From Beauveria sp. NWAFU-1 (taxonomy: Eukaryota; Ascomycota; Sordariomycetes; Hypocreales; Cordycipitaceae): a stretch of 64,000 bases of DNA. A program made the position numbers and the translations under genes. This document shows positions 44,139 to 55,962 of the stretch, piece by piece. A model generated the notes under the pieces. That model was given only the letters and a program-made list of their open reading frames with translations, ran no database searches and was not told where the DNA came from. The stretch lies in contig JANBXD010000003.1 of the NCBI GenBank assembly GCA_024472245.1, forward strand, positions 3,100,001-3,164,000. Reading direction: 5' to 3'. Within the stretch, counting starts at the first letter, position 1. The number at the start of each line of letters is the position of its first letter.

Positions 44139-45788
44139 ATGCGTGAGATAGTAAGTCCATCTTTATCCCATCGCGACATGTACACCAGCCTGGCAGTAGA
44201 CGCAGCCAGCTAATTCAGCTCCATGCATCGCTGACAATTGCCTCTCGCTTCCCACAGGTCCATCTTCAGACAGGCCAATGCGTAAGTAATAACTATCAAT
44301 ATTCTCCCGCCAAAATGTGAACCTGAGGCGCATTTATAGGGCAATCAAGTCGGCAGCGCCTTTTGGCAGACCATCTCTGCCGAGCATGGCCTTGACAGCC
44401 AGGGTGCCTATCATGGCTCCTCCGACCTTCAACTTGAACGCATGGACGTTTACTTTAATGAGGTACGATGAAGATGACTTTTTTCGATCCAATCCTTGCG
44501 CCTAGCCGACGATGCCAACCCACTTTCACATCTTTAGGCTTCCGATCGCTACGTGCCCCGCGCGGTCCTCATCGATCTCGAGCCGGGCACGATGGATGCT
44601 GTTCGCGCCGGGCCCCTAGGCCAGCTATTCCGCCCGGACAACTTTGTGTTTGGCCAGTCTGGCGCCGGGAACAACTGGGCCAAGGGCCATTACACCGAGG
44701 GCGCCGAGCTTGTCGACGAGGTCCTCGACGTTGTCCGCCGGGAAGCCGAGGGCTGTGAGTGCCTCCAGGGCTTCCAGATCACGCACTCGCTCGGCGGCGG
44801 CACTGGATCCGGCATGGGCACTTTGCTGATTGCCAAAATACGCGAAGAATTCCCGGATCGCATGATGGCGACGTACTCGATCGTGCCGTCTCCTGGGAAC
44901 TCGGACACTGTCGTCGAACCGTACAATGCTACTCTGTCGATTCATCAGCTTGTCGAAAATTCCGACGCGACGTTTTGCATCGATAACCAGGCGCTTTACG
45001 ACATTTGCGCGCGGACGTTGAAGCTTTCCGAGCCTTCCTACGGAGACCTCAACCATTTGGTGTCTGTCGTCATGTCGGGCATTACGACGTGCCTTCGCTT
45101 CCCCGGCCAGCTAAACTCGGATCTGCGCAAAATGGCTGTCAACTTGGTGCCCTTTCCTCGTCTCCATTTCTTCACCGTTGGCTTCGCCCCTTTGACCGGC
45201 CGAGGCTCTCACTCGTTCCGGGCCGTGTCTGTTTCCGAGCTTACCCAGCAAATGTTTGATCCAAAGAACATGATGGCCGCGTCCGACTTTCGCAACGGCC
45301 GATTCTTAACCTGCTGCGCCATCTTGTAAGTACATCTGGCTAAAAACTGGTTGCCAAAATGTCGTAAATGTCTCTGACCCCGATTTGATAGCCGCGGCAA
45401 AGTTGCGATGAAGGAAGTCGAAGACCAAATGCGCAAGGTCCAAAACAGAAACTCTTCATATTTCGTCGATTGGATTTCCAACAATATCCAAAACGCGCTC
45501 TGTTCTGTGCCGCCCAAAGGCTTGAAAATGGCGTCTACCTTTATCGGCAATTCAACATCCATTCAGGACATTTTCAAGCGCGTCGATGCCCAGTTTTCCG
45601 TCATGTTTCGACGCAAGGCCTTCTTGCATTGGTATACAGGCGAAGGCATGGACGAGATGGAATTCACCGAGGCTGAATCCAACATGAAGGACCTCATCTC
45701 CGAGTATCAGCAGTATCAGGAAGCAAGTGCTGCTGATGGGGATGACGAGGAGTACGAGGAAGAGCTGCCATTGGACAAGGACGTGTGA
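44139..45788 (+). CDS. Divergent second beta-tubulin
   Basis: Five exons: 44139-44150, 44258-44281, 44340-44462, 44538-45325 and 45392-45788; 447 residues. The first two exons encode only MREI and VHLQTGQC, the classic fungal beta-tubulin intron layout. GTP-binding motifs are intact (GQCGNQ, the GGGTGSGMGT tubulin signature, NLVPFPR). Against the main fungal beta-tubulin it differs in GNQVGSAFWQTISAEHGLDSQ, and in TYSIVPSPGN and SDATF. Counting residues puts Tyr at 167 and Ala at 198, whereas benzimidazole-sensitive beta-tubulins have Phe167 and Glu198; His6, Tyr50, Phe200 and Leu240 are conserved. The acidic tail (DGDDEEYEEELPLDKDV) is normal. This is most likely the accessory paralogue known in many ascomycetes. 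The primary tubulin gene would lie elsewhere in the genome. Confidence 0.93.
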
Positions 45789-45988
45789 TTATGTATCTGT
45801 CGCTGGTGTGGAACCTTTCATCTTTTCCACAATATTACAATAGCGGTTGCCGTATTTGCCTCTGCAGTAGTCTGGAGCTGGTGTCATGGTCACTTGATAC
45901 CCCATCTGATACCATTTACAGACACTTTGCGTGCAACAAGTGACAGAATCAGCAGGCTTCGAATGATTCTATTATGGACACGACGCTT

Positions 45989-47821
45989 TTATAATCTCGT
46001 ACTCTTGACAACGCCAACATTAATACCCGACTGCTCTCCCTTGTATCCGCCCTTGGGCTCACCACCCTGCCAGACGGGCTTCATGCTCTTGAGCTTCTTC
46101 TGTTTGGCCTCGTACTGCTTCCTCTTCTTGACTCTGGGGTTGCGCACGTCCTTGCTCCGCTTTGGCGTCAGGCCCTTGTTCTTCTCAATCGCATAGTTGA
46201 TCTTGCGCTTGCCGTCCTCGCCAACCTGCTCCACCTCGACCACGCGGTCGGCCTTGCTGGCGGCGGCGTACGCGGCGTAGCGCGCGGCCTTGTCCTCCTT
46301 CTTCTCCTTGGCCTTGCTGGAGACCATGTCGTAGTACTCGTCCTCGTCGCCACGGACCGCCTTGGCGGCGGCGTCGTCGCCCTCGTCACTGTCGTCGCCC
46401 AGGTCAGCGCCGTGCTTGGAGTCTCGCTTGCCGCGCTTCTCGGCGGCGGCGAGCAGCCGGGCCTGGCGATCGCGGAGACGCTCGCGGTGAGGAATATCCA
46501 AATCACCACCGGCGTCACGTCCAGCGCCGGCTCTGCGGTTCGCCTTTTGAGCAATCTGGGATGTGTAGAACTTGAGACTCTTCTTGCGAGCAGCCTTGTC
46601 GGCGGCAGTTCTGGCGTCGAGGGCGTCTTCCTCGCCAAAATCGGAATCATCGTCTTCCTGGGGTGCGGCGACAGTCCTTGATCTCTTCTTCGACTTGCCA
46701 TTGGACAGCGGCAGGCCATACAGGTCGGCAACAGATGCTTCAATTTCCTTAGATCTGGCCAGCTGAGCCTTCTTCTTCGCTGCCTCAGCCTTATCCTTGG
46801 CCGACTTCTTCTTGCTGCGTTTCTCAATGACAATCTCTGCGCCTGCAGCGGCGTCAACGGCGATTTCACTGTCGTCGTCGGCGGCAGATTGTAGAGATTG
46901 CAGATTCTGGACCTTGGTCCAAGCATCACGACATTGAACAAGGGTTTCCATGACTTCATGATCGCGCAGTTCTGATGGGTCGACGGGCTTCTGAATCTTT
47001 CCGGCGTCTCGAGCAGGTGCTGCTAGAACAGCAAAATAGCTAGCAAGAGCAGCGACGTAGCAACCAAGCACCCAGTATTTGACAGACTCGAGAGATTGGG
47101 GCGACGTTGAATTTGCGGCAGCCTTCAGCTCGACTAGTTTTGGTTGCAGGGTCTCGAATTCGGCGACCAGGTATTCAAATTCCGGGTATCTTGTGACCAG
47201 AAGCTGGTATCGGTCTTTGGGTGTCATGTCGTCGGTAACCTCGATTTCTTTAAGAACTTCAGTGACAGTCTCCTCGCCGTCTTGTGCATCACCATCGGCC
47301 GCAAGCCACTCATCACCGTCAAAGACAAAGTCTTCTTCCTGCATCTTGGCGAGCTTTTTCTTTTGAATGCGCTTGGCCTCGGCCTCTTCCTCTTGGGCGT
47401 CGGCTTCAGTCTCGATCTTGTCGGCATCGTAGTATTCTTTCTTAGAGGACCCCCACCAGCCAGCATCTTCATCTTCCTCTTCCTCTTGGTCGTCTTGGTC
47501 GTCAACGGCCTTTTTCTTTGAAACGGCCGAAGCGTTCTTGCCAGAGATGGGAGCGGCATCGTCCGATGCCGCCTCGGAATCTGAGTCTTCATAGCCAAGA
47601 ATCTCTTCATCGGAAAGCTCCATGTCGTCGTCTTGGCGACGACGTTTACTGCTAGGCTCATCTTCGAGCATTATAGTGTCGTGGTTGAGGAAGTGTTCGT
47701 CTTCAGAATTGGCGACATCTTCGTATGTACTGATGGGGCCGAGACGGGCATCCTTGGGATCGTAATCTCTTGGGCCTTTGGAGTCGGCATTACGCCCGGA
47801 TGTCTTTCTTTTCTTGCCCAT
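45989..47821 (-). CDS. sas10: Sas10/Utp3 family small-subunit processome protein
   Basis: A single exon of 610 residues. The start is the ATG at 47821 (MGKKRKTSG); upstream codons in the same frame are not needed. Sas10/Utp3 functions in the nucleolar U3 small-subunit processome during 18S rRNA maturation. Features in order are a basic N-terminus, acidic stretches (about 90-130, EEEEDEDAGWWG), and a Sas10/Utp3/C1D helical domain around 215-330. Last is the C-terminal Sas10 domain (DKAARYAAYAAASKADRVVEVEQ, then INYAIEKNKGLTPKRSKDVRNPRVKKRKQYEAK; only the ends are given), which is diagnostic. It ends 200 bp from the convergent beta-tubulin and is divergent from the CLC gene. The overlapping frames on the other strand are shadows of its charged repeats. 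Confidence 0.92.
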   Translation of the reverse strand: MGKKRKTSGRNADSKGPRDYDPKDARLGPISTYEDVANSEDEHFLNHDTIMLEDEPSSKRRRQDDDMELSDEEILGYEDSDSEAASDDAAPISGKNASAVSKKKAVDDQDDQEEEEDEDAGWWGSSKKEYYDADKIETEADAQEEEAEAKRIQKKKLAKMQEEDFVFDGDEWLAADGDAQDGEETVTEVLKEIEVTDDMTPKDRYQLLVTRYPEFEYLVAEFETLQPKLVELKAAANSTSPQSLESVKYWVLGCYVAALASYFAVLAAPARDAGKIQKPVDPSELRDHEVMETLVQCRDAWTKVQNLQSLQSAADDDSEIAVDAAAGAEIVIEKRSKKKSAKDKAEAAKKKAQLARSKEIEASVADLYGLPLSNGKSKKRSRTVAAPQEDDDSDFGEEDALDARTAADKAARKKSLKFYTSQIAQKANRRAGAGRDAGGDLDIPHRERLRDRQARLLAAAEKRGKRDSKHGADLGDDSDEGDDAAAKAVRGDEDEYYDMVSSKAKEKKEDKAARYAAYAAASKADRVVEVEQVGEDGKRKINYAIEKNKGLTPKRSKDVRNPRVKKRKQYEAKQKKLKSMKPVWQGGEPKGGYKGEQSGINVGVVKSTRL

Positions 47822-49166
47822 TTTTGCAAATGTATCGTATTGTAGTTGTATGGCTGGGCTGGACGGAAGCTGATGATGGGATTTTCTGGCGGCATGGAAA
47901 TTTTTGGGCACTGATAAGATAAGGGAAGAAGTGTGGGGCAGACCGCAATGGTCTGGTGTGAATTTATTGACGGCGCTAGGCCTACAGGGGCCTGATGAAA
48001 AAAATGTCCAAATAAAATCCGCATTGAAAAAAATTCATCATATGGTAAAGTATATCATCTGCTCCATTTTGAAAATTATGGATCGTGTTCGTTGCCTTGG
48101 CTTCGAGACAAATGACCTGTCAATGGTGCAGGTGATACTCGAGACTTGGCCAAGTGCTGCGAGGCGCGAGTTGGGAGCCTGGACCCTCGAGTGGGGGCTC
48201 CAGCGAGTTGTCTTGCCCCGCGAGTGACCCCGGGCTTCACTTGATAAGATACCTACTTGCTACCTTAGCTACCTACCTAGGTATCCGTACTGACCGCCTC
48301 AATACTTAGCTGCTAGCCAACTATTTATTTAGCCAGGTACCTAAGTACCTACCTAAGTTGCTAAGATAGCCACTTAGCCCTGTCAGGCCTCCCTTGGATG
48401 GAAAACCGGTGCTGACGTTGGTGAGGGTTGGAGAGCAGCGGCTGGAATTTAGGTAGCCTAGACGCCTGGTGGAAGCCGCTAAAATGGGAAATAAACTTGC
48501 GACAGCGCCGCATCATGCTGTGCCACCTGTTGACGTTGTGTCAAGCCTTCCCACCTGGCTCCTCAGACCCGCAGCTGTCAACGACGTGCCGTGGCTGGCC
48601 GCCTACTGTCAGGTACCTCTCCCGCAGGTGCATCTGCATCAAGACATGAGCAAAGGGTATCGTTTGTTTTTCGACCTCTTCTGCAACTCTACCCGTATTT
48701 GAACCACATCACCAAGTGCTCAGGCAATCTCTCCTTCCCAACCATCGCGGGCCACTGATCATTATTGCGGGCCACCAAAGGTGTCGGTGTGGAGAGACTC
48801 GAGACGCAATCCTACTGTCCACGTGAACCTCGCCTGTCCATACATGCATGGATACGGGCCACACCTCCCTCCTCGAGGTCTGGTGCATCTTCAAAGCACG
48901 GGAAGCCGTGCCTCGCGACGCGACCTAAGAGTTGCTTCTTTGACCCCTCTGTTCTGATATTTATACCATCTACCTCAACTTCCTTATGTGCCGCTGGTTG
49001 TCGACCCAACCCCGGTCCGCTCTGCTCGCCACTGCTACAACCCAGCCCAACTGGGCTTGAGCTGTGACTCCCCGGAACTCACCTGACTCGGTTGAGCGAT
49101 TGCTACCTAGGTATCTTTCTCTATACGCCTCACGAGCGTGCTCCAAAGCTTTGTCTTTGCCGCAAG
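47822..49166. promoter_or_regulatory. Divergent promoter region, sas10 and CLC
   Basis: About 1.3 kb. A cluster of CCTACCTA, TACCTAGGTA and TAAGTACCTACC motifs lies near 48250-48365, and the same TAGGTA/TACCTA style recurs near 6145-6190. The region is otherwise without coding signal. Confidence 0.5.
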
Positions 49167-52013
49167 ATGGACTCCCAGCAGAGCGACGACTACGGCACCC
49201 AACAGCAGCCAGATTCTCCACGAGCCTCACGACGACCTTACCACCGACGACATCACTCAACCGCCGAACCTAGCGAACTTTCTCCGCTATTAAATACCTC
49301 TAGATCCCGAATCCGTATAGATAATGGCGGCCGATCCCCTAGACCTGTTGGCCGCCTGTCTCGCCACCAGAGCCAAACGGGTTCGTTGTCCTCGACTTCT
49401 TCTCCAGCCGTGCTGCGAGGTGTATCGGCTAATCACGTTTTACGGCTTACAGGCAGTCTTCGCGGTACGAGACATCACAGTCGGCAGCCTTCGTGGGGTC
49501 AGCGCCTTGTTTCCGCACTCGGAGAAGGCCGAAGCAGCCTAGCAGAATCCAAAAGCTCCATCTTCCCAGAGGAGCGCGTTTGGTACGACCAATTTACCAG
49601 TACCGACTGGGTGCACGATACCATCGCCGACTCACATCGGGTCAAGGCTCTCCGTGCCCGAAAAGATGTGCGAGGCCGAATTCTGAACGCTTTAGATGGT
49701 GCACAAGGATGGTTTCTCAGTGCCCTGTGTGGTGTTATCATTGCATTGATTGCATACGCTGTCGATGTCACGGAATCTACAGTCTTTGACTTTAAAGACG
49801 GCTTCTGTGCCAGAGCCTGGTACTTGGATGAAAAGGTGAGGTCTTCCACTGCATATCAGCGTGTGGTCAAACTAATGTGGTGACAGAAATGCTGCCCCAA
49901 AGGTGCCTGTGAAGACTGGAAAAGTTGGTCGCAAGCATTTCAAATCCACTCACTTGCAGCACATTGGACCGACTACCTCGTCTATTTGTTCCTAGTCATC
50001 GCGCTCGCTACCTTTTCCTGCTGGATTGCGCTTTGGACCAGAACAGTTGTCGCCTCATCTTATCAGCTCACTACTTTGGACGAAAACCTGGCAGCAGAGC
50101 AGCTGCCGCAACCAGCAACTGACCTCGGAACCGACGATAGCTCTAGTCCAGCTCCCGAAGAGGATGTACCGGAAGAAAATCCGCCAATGATATACTACGC
50201 CGCTGCAGGAAGTGGTGTTGCGGAGGTCCGGGTCATTTTGAGTGGTTTTGTCCTACATGGTTTCCTCGGCCTCAAGACGCTCATCATCAAGATGGTTGCG
50301 TTGGTCTTCTCAGTTGCTTCCGGCCTGAGTCTTGGCAAAGAGGGCCCTTACGTGCACATGGCTGCCTGTGTTGGAAATATTGCTTGCCGTCTATTTTCAA
50401 AGTACGATCGCAACGATGCCAAGAGACGCGAGGTTCTATCTGCAGCTGCTGCCGCCGGTGTAGCTGTTGCCTTTGGTGCTCCTCTTGGGGGGGTGTTGTT
50501 TGGTCTAGAGGAAGTGTCGTACTTTTTTCCGGCGAAGACGCTCTTCAGAACATTTTTCTGCTGCATTGTCGCTGCACTGTCCCTCAAATTCTTGAATCCT
50601 TATGGAACACACAAAATTGTTATGTTTCAAGTTCGATACCTCGTTGACTGGGAATTTTTTGAACTGGGCAGCTTTTTCTTGGTGGGTGTCCTTGGCGGTG
50701 CACTTGGTGCCCTATTCATCAAAGCGTCCAAGTATTGGGCGCACACATTCCGGCGTCTCAAGGTGATCAAAAGATATCCCCTGTTTGAAGTTTTTCTCGT
50801 CGCATTGATGACAGGGTTGTTGAGCTATTGGAATGCATTGACGAAACTGCCTGTGGCAAAGCTGCTCCTCAACCTCGCGTCTCCTTGCGACGACTCGACT
50901 GATGCGAATCGTGATGAGTTAGGCTTGTGCCCCAACTCTGTCGACGACATTCCAGGAATTCTCAAGACTCTTGTAGTTGCGTTCCTTATCAAGGGTTTTC
51001 TGACCGTCATTACCTTTGGAATCAAGGTTCCTGCCGGCATTTACATTCCATCCATGGTTGTCGGTGGTCTCATGGGCCGCATGGTAGGTCACCTGGTTCA
51101 GTGGCTTGTTCTGGCGGCTCCCGACTGGAGAATCTGGGGGAATTGCGCAACCGAGGCTGACGGTACCTGCATACAACCCGGTGTATATGGGCTGATTGCG
51201 GCTGGGGCTACAATGTGTGGTGTCACACGCCTGTCCGTCACACTGGCCGTTATTCTGTTTGAATTGACGGGCAGTCTGGACTATGTGTTGCCATTCTCGC
51301 TAACTATTCTGGTGGCGAAATGGACAGCAGATGCCATAGAGCCCAACAGTATCTATGTAAGCGAGAGCATTTTTTTGTCCGCGGCCAGAAATAGCCTGCT
51401 AACCGGTGCCAGGACCTTTTAACTTCGATGAACGCTTACCCGTTCTTAGATAACAAGCACAAGCCTGTTTTTACAGGTGACCTGGCTGATATCATTACAC
51501 GCTTTCGGCGGGAGAGAGTTATTGACATTACCAACTCCCCGCTTGTGGCGGCGACTAAGCTCAGGTCAAAGTTGGAAATTTTGCATCGTGCTGGAGAACT
51601 TGATGGCGGGCTACCAATTTTACGACATGACATTCTGGTGGGACTGATCCCAGCGCCAGATCTGGAGTTTGCACTTGACCAACTTGAGGAAGAGGCGACT
51701 AGCTTGTGTCTGATGGACCGAGTCCCTAGCATGGACGAGGACGAGGATGACATTGTGGACCCCACTGACTTTACGCCATACATTGACCCTGTAAGTGACT
51801 TGACCATCGTGTTGCCGTCTTTGAACTACTACTGACGGCGACTAGGCCCCAGTGGCACTTGATTTGCGGTCTCCGACAGATCTTGTTTACGAGTGTTTTG
51901 TAAAGCTCGGTCTGCGATACATTTGTGCGACCAAGGATGGACGATATGCGGGCATGATTCACAAAAAGACCTTTGTGAAGCACATGCGTGAGAAAGAGGA
52001 GGAACAGAGCTGA
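49167..52013 (+). CDS. CLC chloride channel or chloride/proton transporter (Gef1-like)
   Basis: Four exons: 49167-49835, 49887-51356, 51413-51790 and 51846-52013, all phase 0; 894 residues. The third exon begins at 51413 after branch site TGCTAAC, skipping a TAA in the intron. It is predicted to move chloride into acidifying vesicles, like yeast Gef1. A long Arg/Ser-rich N-terminus (about 170 residues) precedes the first helix. Selectivity-filter elements are AAGSGVAEVR (the GSGIP-like loop), SLGKEGPYVHMA with the gating glutamate, and GAPLGGVLFGLEEVSYFF. The tyrosine-type anion coordination area is near PAGIYIPSMVVGG, and LTRLSV-like TRLSVTLAVILFELTGS follows. Two CBS domains form the cytosolic C-terminus (MNAYPFLDNKHKPVF onward and LRSPTDLVYECFVKLGLRYIC). 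Intactness is good. Confidence 0.92.
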
Positions 52014-53668
52014 GATGGCAGAGTACGATCTGGCTCGTCAGGAGTCTATGCCTGACGAAGTTGTTGGAGTTGCTGTACGTGGACCGTGATTTTATCGCCG
52101 CCAATCTTGATATTTTAACATCGCGTTGCATTGCGTGGGTTACGGCATGCATTTGGAGATTGAATTGTACCATTTTCATTCGCGCAGCGGTGCGGGTAAT
52201 GATTGTTATCGATTTGATGCCAGCCAGCAATCGGGCGCGCCCGGTCAACGTAGAAGTTGAGGGCCACAATTGCGAAAAAGGCGGATAGGGGCTGAAAAGT
52301 GCCACGGCAGCGAGATGAATAATATGGACAAGGGGCTTATCTTCCCTGTCGTCAAGTCATCTGATTAGCCCCGAGCATGATTAGAATTAAAGTCTGCCGA
52401 CATCGGGCTGAGATGAGCGGGTTGCCTGGGGTATTAGTCGTGATGGTGTCTAAGATGCGCCAGGTAGCTCGAGATGCTGAGGTAGGCTCAGTTGCAATGG
52501 CCACGATCGTTTGAGTGCGATGGAGCTTGGGAGTAAAGAGGCTCTTTGGCTGGCCTGCAGATTGACCTGTAGACGGGCGGAAGAAGACAATCAAAACAAT
52601 GAACACTTATTCTCTGTAGTTATGATGAGGAACATGATGCAGAGCGAGCACCATGATGTTTGGTGCATCTAAAGTTGCCAATTGATCCCTCAATAAACCC
52701 GTACCCACTGTTGGCAGAGGCGTGGTTAGCTGGCGGTTCACCACTAAAATGAGAAAGGAGGCAGCGTCGGAGTAAGGCAGTCACTCCGGCCGGCGTAGGA
52801 CGGGGTCTGCGTTTGATGCTGGTATTGAAACGTGATATGTAGACAGGAAAGACGACCAAGAAAAAAACGGCAGAAATTGAAGGGCCAACTAACTATGAGC
52901 TCGGATGTTGTCACAATTGATGCATTTCCTTTAAAAAAAAATAGAAGCAAAGTCTGTTTAACCACAGTAACTATGTACGACTTGGGAGGCGCACCGTCGG
53001 CGTAGACATGGGCGGCTTCGGTGGCCGTGGACCGCGCGATGGATCTCAAACTGTTCGATGCATGGCGTTTCCCCAAAGACCAAGCCATTGAACCCACCAA
53101 AAACCCAGTCTCGCGGGGTTGCTTCTCCAACAAAACTCCACTAAAGCCTGCCCCCGGCATCCACCAACCACTGCACAGTCCCGGCCTGCCGCCCTCCGGC
53201 AGCCAACCGAACGGCCTTAGCTGGTGATGAACAAGACACGTTTGTGTCTTGTGCTGTCTTTTTTCGTTCCCATCAAGTAAGAACAGGCGCCCTCTAACCA
53301 CATTACAAGCCCGCTCCAAGGCAGCCTTATGAGTGGCTGTTGAGACTATTTGGGTTCTAGAATTACCCCACACAACACGCACCAGGTGAGCCGTTAGCAT
53401 CCGTTGCAAAACATGGAAGCTGTGGTGCCTTGTTGGGTCCTGCCCAAAAAAAGTCCTACCTCAACCCCGCCGCCGTCTCCGCCGGTTTTCCCTCCGAGTC
53501 CCGTATCCCTCTGTCTTGCCTTCTCCTCCTTCAACAATCCTCCTTTCATCTTGCGTTTTTGCACCCCGTATTCTCTCCCTGTTTTGAAACTGTAGCTCGT
53601 GGCCTCAGTTTGGTACTTGAGCGTGAAAACATTGAGAGCGTCGGTGCCGTCATCGTGCATCAGTCTAG
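52014..53668. other. Intergenic, CLC 3' flank and GABA-transaminase promoter
   Basis: About 1.65 kb. Long minus-strand frames around 52744-53409 and 53394-53714 have no motifs and look like reverse shadows of C/T-rich promoter DNA. No gene supported. Confidence 0.5.
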
Positions 53669-53777
53669 GTAAGCATGACGCCGACGGCGCGCCTTCCTGT
53701 TTGTCACTGGCCACGACCTCGACACACCATCTCAGTAGCTACACAAAACAGTTTCAATTTTCGCTAACGTCTATCAG
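53669..53777 (+). other. Probable 5'UTR intron of GABA transaminase
   Basis: Donor TCTAG|GTAAGC at 53669, branch site TCGCTAACG near 53762, acceptor CTATCAG ending at 53777. The 109-bp intron lies 60 bp upstream of the ATG at 53838. Confidence 0.65.
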
Positions 53778-53837
53778 TCCTTGTTCCGTCATATAGAGCT
53801 TTCTTGAAACAAAAGAAACCCCCTCGGCTTCTTCATA

Positions 53838-55418
53838 ATGGCCGCCGCCATTAGATCTGCCGTCGGCCGAGGTGCCGCCGTCACTGGATCGCTGCCTCTG
53901 CGCACCGCCGCCGTCGTCCCGGGCGCCATGCGCTTCGCCTCGTCCAAGAGCTTTTTCCCGGAGGAGCCCGAGGCGCCTACCGTCAAGACTGCGATTCCCG
54001 GCCCCAACGGCAAAAAGGCCATTTCAGAGCTCGACCAGGTCTTTGACACACGTAGCGTCAACTTTCTCTCCGACTACAGCAAGAGCATTGGCAACTACAT
54101 TGCTGACCCTGATGGCAACATGATGCTTGATGTGTAGGTTGTCCCAGCAAAATCTATACACGTAATTTCAGCCATCCAAGAAGCACAACTAACACAGAAA
54201 ACTTGCAGTTATGCCCAAATTGCCTCCATCCCCGTTGGTTACAACAATGCGCACCTCGCCAAGGCTGCCTCCAGCCCGCAGATGGTCAACGCTCTCATCA
54301 ATCGCCCCGCGCTGGGAAACTTTCCGTCCAGTGACTGGGCTGAGATCCTCAAAACGGGCATCCTCAAGGTCGCCCCCAAGGGACTGTGCAATGTCTTCAC
54401 CGCGCTGGCCGGCTCTGACGCAAACGAGCTCGCCTACAAGGCCGCCTTCATCTACCGCCGCCAGCTCGAGCGTGGGGGGCCCGACGTGGAGTTTACCGAG
54501 GAAGAGATCACCTCATCCATGAACAATCAAGCGCCCGGCGCCGCCCAGCTGTCCATTCTTTCCTTCAAGACGGCCTTCCACGGCCGCCTCTTTGGCTCAC
54601 TTTCCACGACGCGCTCCAAGCCCATCCACAAGCTCGATATTCCCGCCTTTGACTGGCCCCAGGCCGCCTTCCCGCAGCTCAAGTACCCGCTCGAGGAGCA
54701 CGTCGAGGAGAACCGCAAGGCCGAGCAGGCCTCTCTTGACGAGGTCGAGCACCTCATCCAGAACTGGCACCTGCCACCCGCCGCCGTCATGGTCGAGCCC
54801 ATCCAGTCCGAGGGCGGCGACAACCACGCCAGCCCCGAGTTCTTCCAGAAGCTGCGCGCCCTCACGCGCAAGCATAATGTACTTCTCATCGCCGATGAGG
54901 TCCAGACCGGCGTTGGCGCCACCGGCAAGTTTTGGGCGCACGAGCACTGGAACCTTCAGGACCCCCCGGACATGGTCACTTTTTCCAAAAAGGCCCAGAC
55001 GGCCGGCTACTACTACGCCTCCCACGCCCTGCGGCCTAACAAGGCCTATCGTCAGTTCAATACCTGGATGGGCGACCCCGCGCGCGCCATGATCTTCCGC
55101 GCCATCATCGAGGAGGTGGAGCGCCTCGACCTCGTCAACCACACCGCCCGCGTGGGTGACTACCTCTTTGCCAAGTTGGAGGGCCTCGCCAAGCGCTACC
55201 CCGAGCACTTCAAGAACCTCCGCGGCAAGGGCCAGGGCACCTTTATCGCGTTTGACAGCCCCAAGCGCGACCAGTTCCTCGCAAAGGCCAAAGAATTTGG
55301 CATTAATATTGGTGGCTCCGGCACCTCCGCCGTCCGCCTCCGCCCCATGCTGACGCTGCAGGAGCACCACTGCGACATCCTCGTCGACAGCATGGAGAAG
55401 ATTGTCAAGGCTCTGTAA
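53838..55418 (+). CDS. gatA: 4-aminobutyrate aminotransferase (GABA transaminase), mitochondrial
   Basis: Two exons: 53838-54133 and 54209-55418, phase 2; 501 residues. The PLP enzyme converts GABA and 2-oxoglutarate to succinic semialdehyde and glutamate (GABA shunt, beta-alanine use). An N-terminal presequence (MAAAIRSAVGRGAAVTGSLPLRT) rich in Ala, Arg and Ser suggests mitochondrial import. Key blocks are FLSDYSKSIGNYIADPDGNMMLDVYAQIASIPVGYN (ends only), TALAGSDANELAYKAAFI at the phosphate cup, FHGRLFGSLSTTRSK, LIADEVQTGVGATGKFWAHEHW with the cofactor Asp, and VTFSKKAQTAGYYY with the Schiff-base lysine at 359/360. The length and lysine context separate it from ornithine aminotransferase. 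The gene is convergent with the AT-hook gene. Confidence 0.95.
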
Positions 55419-55962
55419 AAATATATCACGAGGCAGATGAGAGACTCTCTCTCTCTCTCGCGGGGCTAGGGTATACCCGTAGGCCATTCTTTGTTTTGGA
55501 GTTGATGTTTATAGCACTCTGCGAGTATGGGAACAGAAAGCAATATCTTTTATCAAATGCAAAAAGGCACAAGTAACTACACGAAATGTCGAGCTACGAT
55601 TGAACAAGCTCACACATATCAACTACGACTACTGTGTTTCCCGTGCCTATTGGCTGTTCCTACTAGTAATATGGCAGCCGATAAAGGGCCGTTGGCCGTC
55701 TGCATCTCATCTCCACCGCAGGTGCTCGTCCTTTGCAAAGTACAAAGCAGTTTATATTGTCTATCTGTGTATATATCCAGCAAATACTGAACCAAGTCCC
55801 AAGAGATAGCCACCGAGATACTCGTGTCATAACGGGCGCAAAGTCTCTCAAATCAATCATGACGCCGCCCAATGCCGGTCGGTAATTAAAACGTGTCAGG
55901 AGCAAAATCTGTCCGAGCAAAGTGATAGAACGAAAAAACACGAATCGAATATGAAGAAATAA
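55419..55962. other. Intergenic between convergent genes
   Basis: A 544-bp spacer between converging GABA transaminase and AT-hook genes. A (CT)n microsatellite lies at about 55446-55460. No gene seen. Confidence 0.5.

Noticed and set aside
52744..53409. Minus-strand frame of 221 codons upstream of GABA transaminase
   Set aside because: No motif, mixed hydrophobic and basic composition, and it lies over a C/T-rich promoter. Treated as chance.
18995..55418. Ornithine aminotransferase and GABA transaminase as a metabolic cluster
   Set aside because: They lie 35 kb apart with unrelated housekeeping genes between them. Shared PLP chemistry does not make a cluster.
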